Under the pieces are notes generated by a model. The model did not search any database. It saw only the letters and a list, made by a program, of their open reading frames with translations, and had not been told where the DNA came from. A DNA stretch of 64,000 bases from Terriglobia bacterium (GTDB lineage Bacteria > Acidobacteriota > Terriglobia > Terriglobales > Acidobacteriaceae): assembly GCA_020073465.1 (NCBI GenBank), contig JAIQFC010000020.1:35698-99697 (forward strand). The letters are read 5' to 3'. The translations under genes and the position numbers were made by a program. Positions within the stretch are counted from its first letter, which is position 1; every line of letters starts with the position of its first letter. Shown in pieces: positions 59,089-64,000 of the stretch.

Positions 59089-61569
59089 ATGAGGCGCCGG
59101 GAGGCAGTACTTCTTCTGGTATCGGCGGCGGTGCTGGCCGATGAGGTGATCCTGGTTCGCGCCTTCTCTATCGGCCTATGGCACCACTTTGCCTACATGG
59201 TGATTTCGATCGCGCTGCTCGGCTTCGGCGCGAGCGGGACGTTGCTGGCGGTGCTAGCGCGACAAAAAACTCGGCTTGGCGGCCGTGCTGGTGGCACGGA
59301 GTGGCTGGCGGCCTTCGCGGTACTGTTCGCAGTGACCTTTCCCCTTGCGTTTGCGCTCATCCAGAAGATTCCCTTCGATCCGTTTCTCATCGTCTGGGAC
59401 CGACGACAACTGCTGTATCTGGGATGCTACTACCTGGTCATGTTTGTGCCGTTCTTCGCAGCGGCCACTGTGATTGGCATCGCACTGATTGCTGAATCCG
59501 AACAAAGCCCGCGACTCTATTTCTACAACCTGGTCGGGTCGGCGGCAGGCGCGGCGCTGGCTGTAGGCGTCTTGCAGATCGCTCAGGTAGAGCAGGCTGT
59601 ACTGGCCGCGGCTGCACTGGCACAGGGCGCCGCCTTGTTTGCTCTGCTCGATGTCGTCGCGAACACGTCGACTCGGTTTCGTCGGCAATTGGCGGCAGTC
59701 GCCGTTCTGGTGATGGCGGGGCTCACTCTCTACTTTGCAGCCAGTCCGCCTGCGGTGCGGATCTCGCAGTACAAGGGCCTGAGCTACGCACTGAACCTTC
59801 CGGGAGCGCGCCTGCTGGCCACGCGTTCCAGTGCGATCGGCCGCGTCGATGTAGTCGCGAGCCCCGCCATTCGTCAGGCGCCAGGGCTCTCGCTGGTGAC
59901 CCCGCAAGAAGCGGCTATTCCGCTCCAGCATGGCCTTTTTGTGGATGCAGAGATGGCCGGGGCTGTAACCGCGTTCGACGGCAACACAAGCGCTCTCGGC
60001 TACCTCGACTGGATGAGTACGGCTGCTCAGTACTTCGTTCGGCCCGACTCCCCCCGCGTGTGTGTCCTCGGAGCAGGTGGGGGTGCGAGCGTACTGCTGG
60101 CCCTGCGTCACGGGGCACGGCATGTGGATGCGGTCGAACTGGATGGCAACGTCGTACGCCTGCTTCGCGAGCCTCTCCGTACCTTTGGTGGTGCGCTCTA
60201 TGACCGTCCCGACGTGTCCGTCCACGTCGCCGAGGGACGGGCCTTTCTGGAGTCCGCTCCCGCGCAATGGGACGTGATCGACATTTCGCTGGTGGATTCG
60301 TTTGCAGCGGCGGCGGTGGGATTGGGAGCTGTGAATGAGAGTTACCTCTACACGCAGGAAGCGTTCACGACGTACTTGCGGCATCTGCGACCCGCGGGAG
60401 TTCTGGCGGTGACGCGTTGGATACGTATGCCGCCGCGCGACGAGTTGAAGCTTTTCGCCACCGCTATCGGCGCGCTGGAAGGCATGGGCCTGCGCCCAGC
60501 CGATCGGCTGGTCCTGGTGCGCAGTTGGGCGACGGCGACGCTCTTAGTCAAACGGGAGCCGTTTACCGCGGGGGAAATGATGGCGCTGCGCCGTTGGGCT
60601 GAGGAGCGCCTGTTCGACATGGCTTACTTCCCAGGCATGGCGGCCGGCGAGGGGAATCGCTTCAACGTTCTCGAGCGCGACTCGTACGCGGAAGCGACCC
60701 ATGCGCTGTTGAGCGGCGGCGGAGGCCGTGAGGTTTTTTTTCGTGAGTACCCATTCTTCGTGCAGCCCGCAACCGACGATCGTCCCTATTTCTTCCATTT
60801 CTTCCGCTGGCGCGCTCTGCCGCTGATGCGCAGCACTGCTGAGGTAGCTTGGGTTCCTTTTGTGGAGTGGGGTTACCTGATCCTGGTAGCCACGCTGGTT
60901 CAGGCAGCGCTCCTGGGCGGCTTTTTGATCGCGTTGCCCTTGGCTCTGTTGCGACGGGAGGTGCCACGCCGTGCGCGGGGCGGACGGCTGCCGGTCTTCG
61001 CCTACTTCTTCGCACTGGGGATTGGCTACATGTTCGTGGAGATGGCTCTGATTCAACGCTTGGTGTTCTTCCTGGCCAACCCGATTTACGCAGTCGCCGT
61101 CGTCCTGGCTGGACTACTGCTTGTTTCCGGTCTGGGCAGTGGTTGGGCCGCCCGGTGGGTCACTCAAGGGCAATCGATGAGGCGGCGCGCATCGTTGGCT
61201 GCGCTCGCGGTGGCGGCGATCGCCGTTATCTACGCGTTTGGCCTGCACCCGGCGCTTGTGCCGTTGCTCGGCTGGCCCATCGGCGCACGCGTGGCCGTGG
61301 CCTTCGCGGTAATGCTGCCGTTGGCGACCATGGGCATGCTGTTTCCGCTGGGGCTGCGCGATCTCGGCCGCGCTCGTGCCGAACTCCTACCCTGGGCATG
61401 GGCCATCAATGGCTGCGCCTCCGTGGTGGCTACGTCCCTGGCAACGCTGCTGGCGCTAGGTGCTGGACTGACCATCGTGCTGTTGGCCGCAGCATCGTGT
61501 TACGCAGTTGCAGCGCTGATGGTGCGCCTGTGGCCCCCTGTCGCCGAGCCGGTGATCGCCGAGAGCTGA
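59089..61569 (+). CDS. Integral membrane spermidine-synthase-like protein
   Basis: An 826-residue protein. The first ~225 residues have about seven hydrophobic helices (VLLLVSAAVLADEVILVRAF, ISIALLGFGASGTLLAVL and others). The middle (about 310-500) is a spermine/spermidine synthase-like Rossmann domain: VCVLGAGGGASVLLALRHGARHVDAVELDGNVVRLL, then DVSVHVAEGRAFLESA and WDVIDISLVDSFAA. The last 200 residues carry five or more further helices. Family members are described as fused MFS-like/polyamine synthase proteins; the substrate is unknown. Start ATG 59089. Next downstream is an IS110 remnant. Confidence 0.85.
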   Translation: MRRREAVLLLVSAAVLADEVILVRAFSIGLWHHFAYMVISIALLGFGASGTLLAVLARQKTRLGGRAGGTEWLAAFAVLFAVTFPLAFALIQKIPFDPFLIVWDRRQLLYLGCYYLVMFVPFFAAATVIGIALIAESEQSPRLYFYNLVGSAAGAALAVGVLQIAQVEQAVLAAAALAQGAALFALLDVVANTSTRFRRQLAAVAVLVMAGLTLYFAASPPAVRISQYKGLSYALNLPGARLLATRSSAIGRVDVVASPAIRQAPGLSLVTPQEAAIPLQHGLFVDAEMAGAVTAFDGNTSALGYLDWMSTAAQYFVRPDSPRVCVLGAGGGASVLLALRHGARHVDAVELDGNVVRLLREPLRTFGGALYDRPDVSVHVAEGRAFLESAPAQWDVIDISLVDSFAAAAVGLGAVNESYLYTQEAFTTYLRHLRPAGVLAVTRWIRMPPRDELKLFATAIGALEGMGLRPADRLVLVRSWATATLLVKREPFTAGEMMALRRWAEERLFDMAYFPGMAAGEGNRFNVLERDSYAEATHALLSGGGGREVFFREYPFFVQPATDDRPYFFHFFRWRALPLMRSTAEVAWVPFVEWGYLILVATLVQAALLGGFLIALPLALLRREVPRRARGGRLPVFAYFFALGIGYMFVEMALIQRLVFFLANPIYAVAVVLAGLLLVSGLGSGWAARWVTQGQSMRRRASLAALAVAAIAVIYAFGLHPALVPLLGWPIGARVAVAFAVMLPLATMGMLFPLGLRDLGRARAELLPWAWAINGCASVVATSLATLLALGAGLTIVLLAAASCYAVAALMVRLWPPVAEPVIAES

Positions 61570-61779
61570 GTTCTTGTCCCGATAGCTGCTGAAATAGCGG
61601 ACTTGAATTTCAGGCCGCAAGTCGTCTTCCAAATCGCAATCAGGGCAATTCTCCTCATTGAGAATCGGGCCGATGCGGGTCAATGAGTGTAATTGATTGC
61701 ATGACAATGTCGGCTCCCAGGCCCGAGTAGACTTTGGAGGCGCGAACCAACCAAAGGGCTCGGAGGAAAGGAGCCGAAC

Positions 61780-62435
61780 ATGCTGATTATAGGTTGTGAC
61801 TATCATCCGGGCTTTCAGCAAATTGCATTTGTGGAGACAGAGACAGGTGAGTTCGGCGAACGGCGACTGAGTCACCGCGAAGAAGCGGAGCAGTTTTACG
61901 GTGCGCTCAAAGAGCGGAGCGTGCGTGTGGGGATGGAAGCCAGCGGACATGCACGCTGGTTTGAGCGTTTGCTGAACGAACTGCGGTTTGAGTTGTGGAT
62001 CGGGGATGCAGCCGCGATCCGCACGAAACGGGTGTGAAAGCAGAAGACCGATCGCCAGGATGCGCAGCTCTTGCTGAGGCTCATGGTCGAAGACCGTTTT
62101 CCGCGGATCTGGGTGGCGGACGCAGCGAATCGGGATCTGCGGCAACTGCTGTGGCATCGACACCGGTTGGTGCAGATGCGCACCCGCGTGATGAATCAAC
62201 TACATGTTGTGGCGCTCAACGAAGGTCTGCGGCGCAAGAAAGCGCTGTGGCGGCCGGCGGGTCGCAGCGAACTGGAATCGTTATGCGGCGTGGGCGCAAG
62301 ATCGCGAAGGTAGCGATGGCCCGCAAACTGGCAGTTCATCTGTACTGGATGTGGCGCCAGGGCTGCGATTATGCCCATTTCGAAAAGCTCGGTTCGCACG
62401 CGGGAGAGCCCGGAAATCGCCATGGTGAGCAGTAA
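61780..62435 (+). pseudogene. IS110-family transposase, disrupted
   Basis: Begins at ATG 61780 with GGAGGAAAGGAG upstream. The N-terminal RNase H-like half has GCDYHPGFQQIAF, GMEASGHARWFERLL, and KTDRQDAQLLLRL, the DEDD-like residues. TGA at 62035-62037 breaks the frame after KRV. Reading resumes in the same frame, to the Arg-rich end at about 62313. The C-terminal part (KVAMARKLAVHLYWMWRQG, GSHAGEPGN) then appears in another frame. About 130-150 residues of the middle are missing, so the gene is dead. A small perfect hairpin CTCCCCT-GAAG-AGGGGAG lies at 62464-62481. Confidence 0.88.
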
Positions 62436-62692
62436 GTCGCCGACGTAATGATTGGGTATCCCGCTCCCCTGAAGAGGGGAGTTCGAACAAGTAATCATGA
62501 TCGCGGTTGTGATCGAAGAGATGGATGGGTCGGACTGAGTTCCTGACCCTAACGATTAGCAGCGAGCCCAAGGTTGGAACGCGCAAACAATCTACGAGAG
62601 CGAAATGGCGCTCTTCTTAGAGTGCAGGCAGTCGTGTGCTCGCATAGTGCTTGACATCGCCGACATTGTTAGAGATGGCGATCTTGCGACAG

Positions 62693-63175
62693 CTATTTGG
62701 GGCCGCAATCGGCCTTCTCAGAGAAGATGTGCGCAGAAGGTACGAGAGAGCTATTCGTGCCAAACTTCAAGTAGGCCACTTGTTTGGCTCCGTCCTCCCG
62801 CTCGGCTAACTGGACAGCCATGCGCCCTGGTTCGACTCGCCATACAAATAACTTGCTGCCCTGTACCACTTTCGACTTGGCATAGAGCGTGTCAATCGCA
62901 GTCCGGAGTTCCTGTGTCGATACTGACTTGTCGTACACGGCGGTGAGCGCAACTACCTCACCATCTACAAAGTCTGTCAGAACCTGGGAGGGATAGGCAG
63001 TACGACCGTCACCCGAATCTTGTTTCCACAACTGCGAGCAATCCACCGAACGGCAATGAATCAATCGGGGATTCGGCAATACTATTTTGCGCGCGCTGTC
63101 GCCCACTTGGGCACCAGCACACAGGGAAGCTAATAAGCACCCGACTACAGCAATCACCCGGAATGTATTGCCCAT
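62693..63175 (-). CDS. Small secreted protein of unknown function
   Basis: A 160-residue protein with signal MGNTFRVIAVVGCLLASLC ending at AGAQ. The mature part has VGDSARKIVLPNPRLIHCRSVDCSQLW, SQVLTDFVDGEVVALTAVYDKS, then helix/strand elements and a final KADCGPK. Three to four Cys may form disulfides. ATG 63175 has GGGGAGG upstream; TTG 63181 is less likely. No family recognised. Confidence 0.68.
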   Translation of the reverse strand: MGNTFRVIAVVGCLLASLCAGAQVGDSARKIVLPNPRLIHCRSVDCSQLWKQDSGDGRTAYPSQVLTDFVDGEVVALTAVYDKSVSTQELRTAIDTLYAKSKVVQGSKLFVWRVEPGRMAVQLAEREDGAKQVAYLKFGTNSSLVPSAHIFSEKADCGPK

Positions 63176-63303
63176 TGCCAACCTCCCCTAGGAAAAGCTC
63201 TTCACACAGAGCCGATTATGTGGGGACGGGCAGGGGCACGCAAGATTACTGACGTTAACAGGCGTTTGCACTCATTGACCTCAATGAGTAAAATGGCGAC
63301 ATT

Positions 63304-63715
63304 TCAACAGTTGTAGAAGTCACAATCAATGCAAAGACCGTACTCTGCTATTCTCCGTACGATTTCTAGATCGAAGTGGACGCCGGGATTGACATCACGG
63401 AAATAGCCAACGAGTTGCATCGTCCCGCCTAGTTCCCGGCTTAGTTCCCCGAACGCCGCTTTGTTTGCATCAAGTTGGTCGAGAACGTCTCTTACATGCT
63501 CTTCCAGCGGGGCAGACGCTCCCAAACGCGAATGGAGTGCCCAGAGGCTGCATGGCCCTGCTCTTTAAGGTGGTGCCAATAGCATCGCCTTCCCTCACTG
63601 TCTTCGTGGGCGTCACACCGACCCTGCGCGTGACATCATCGGGGGCGAACGATCCTCTGACGTGGAAGTATGCGTACCACGTGTCCGGTTCTTGCATAGC
63701 CAAAGCGTAAGTCAA
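63304..63715 (-). pseudogene. DUF4279-family gene with frameshift
   Basis: Two overlapping frames together give a DUF4279 domain. The first (from ATG 63715) has WYAYFHVRGSFAPDDVTRRVGVTPTKTVREGD. The second has WALHSRLGASAPLEEHVRDVLDQL then FGELSRELGGTMQLVGYFRDVNPGVHFDLE and ends ECG-free at GLCIDCDFYNC. The join is about 63541-63560, where a one-base insertion or loss puts the halves in different frames. Each frame alone lacks part of the fold. It may be a real mutation or a sequencing error. The family has unknown function and is sometimes found with toxin-immunity genes. Confidence 0.7.
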
Positions 63716-63748
63716 CTTGCCAGTTAAGCCAAGAAGATCAGGCGATTC

Positions 63749-63767
63749 GTTCTCAACTGTTGAGAAC
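63749..63767. promoter_or_regulatory. Perfect inverted repeat GTTCTCAA-CTG-TTGAGAAC
   Basis: Two 8-bp arms with a 3-bp centre, 34 bases upstream of the DUF4279 start and about 80 upstream of the transposase gene. The shape suits a dimeric repressor operator. No T-run follows, so it is not a terminator. Confidence 0.45.
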
Positions 63768-63846
63768 AGGCGTGGGTGTTGAAAAAGTCACTGAGATTGG
63801 CAGGTGAGAATTAGCGAAAGCATGGTAGAAGGAAAAGTTCCTTCTC

Positions 63847-64000
63847 ATGTTGCGCTGGATTTCAATGTTCGGAGGCCTGCTGATCATGATGGGGCGCCAG
63901 GACCGCTCAGAAGCGTTGTTCTACTACTTCCGTCTGGAAGATCAAGTTCCTGAAAACCATCTGCTGCGGCTGATCGACAAACACATCCGTTTTGAGTTCG
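63847..64000 (+). CDS. IS1182-type transposase, 5' part only (runs off right edge)
   Basis: The first 51 residues of a transposase: MMGRQDRSEALFYYFRLED, then QVPENHLLRLIDKHIRFEF, matching the N-terminal domain (DUF772) of IS1182/IS5-like DDE transposases. It probably begins at one of the tandem ATGs at 63886-63891, but ATG 63847 is open in frame. The left IS end may lie near TGTTGAAAAAGTC at 63777-63789. The catalytic part is outside the window. Confidence 0.75.
   Translation, partial: MLRWISMFGGLLIMMGRQDRSEALFYYFRLEDQVPENHLLRLIDKHIRFEF

Noticed and set aside
61456..62199. Minus-strand open frame across the end of the spermidine-synthase-like gene and the IS110 remnant
   Set aside because: It overlaps real coding sequence on the other strand at both ends. 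The middle (LRPEIQVRYFSSYRDKN) is odd but has no start or ribosome site of its own.

Overview
The window reads as chromosomal DNA of an Acidobacteriota bacterium, probably a soil member of the Terriglobia. There is no rRNA gene to prove this, so it is an inference. It rests on didermic envelope genes (an LptC/LptA-type fusion with lptB, MsbA, TonB-like proteins), an Oar/CnaB-type module, YXWGXW-type and DUF507 proteins, and an intergenic fabric of dispersed repeats of a kind I associate with this phylum. No tRNA, rRNA, CRISPR array, prophage or replication origin was seen.

Layout. 1-8120: truncated MFS exporter, PilZ protein, an orphan TadZ/CpaE-like ATPase, a secreted protein, a large TonB-like protein and a class III cyclase-like protein. 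8297-14488: M28 peptidase, thiol peroxidase-like protein, small TonB-domain protein, mutY, an RlpA-like lipoprotein and a HIT protein. 14876-23132: a receiver protein with an Arg/Gly-rich tail, an EAL-like/HDOD protein, pfkA, secreted proteins, a 53-residue membrane protein and DUF2203. 23148-26806: Tat-exported amidase, a broken REP-associated transposase with flanking REPs, nadA. 27752-34001 (minus strand): the housekeeping run rapZ, msbA, yicC, gmk, rpoZ, coaBC. 34169-36701: membrane-bound ferritin (MbfA type), creatininase-like protein, small secreted protein. 36888-42792 (minus strand): lptC/lptA fusion, lptB, rpoN, hpf. 42877-52639: ABC ATPase, a DUF4139 protein with a foreign insert, recJ, tandem DUF507 genes, queG and a papain-fold-like secreted protein. 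52703-61569: an STN-like secreted protein, a LigD-type ligase, Nudix, DUF2007-like, exported PCMT and a membrane spermidine-synthase-like protein. 61780-64000: a scarred end with a broken IS110, a frameshifted DUF4279 gene and the start of another transposase.

Working together: the two minus-strand housekeeping blocks combine lipid A flipping (MsbA) and LPS transport (LptB and the Lpt fusion) with sigma-54, ribosome hibernation and the RapZ adaptor. MutY, RecJ and LigD give DNA repair capacity. Many of the remaining genes are secreted proteins of unknown role.

The most striking feature is not a gene. At least fifteen short tandem arrays lie at gene boundaries. They use about eight different unit sequences, yet nearly all share a 7-bp period, and several occur as inverted pairs. 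One array lies in frame inside recJ, where a T-to-C change replaces the stop codon that the pure repeat would impose. Another supplies the last codons and stop of the ligD-type gene. On top of these are a REP family with its RAYT remnant, a MITE-like element and a two-hairpin repeat present in two copies.
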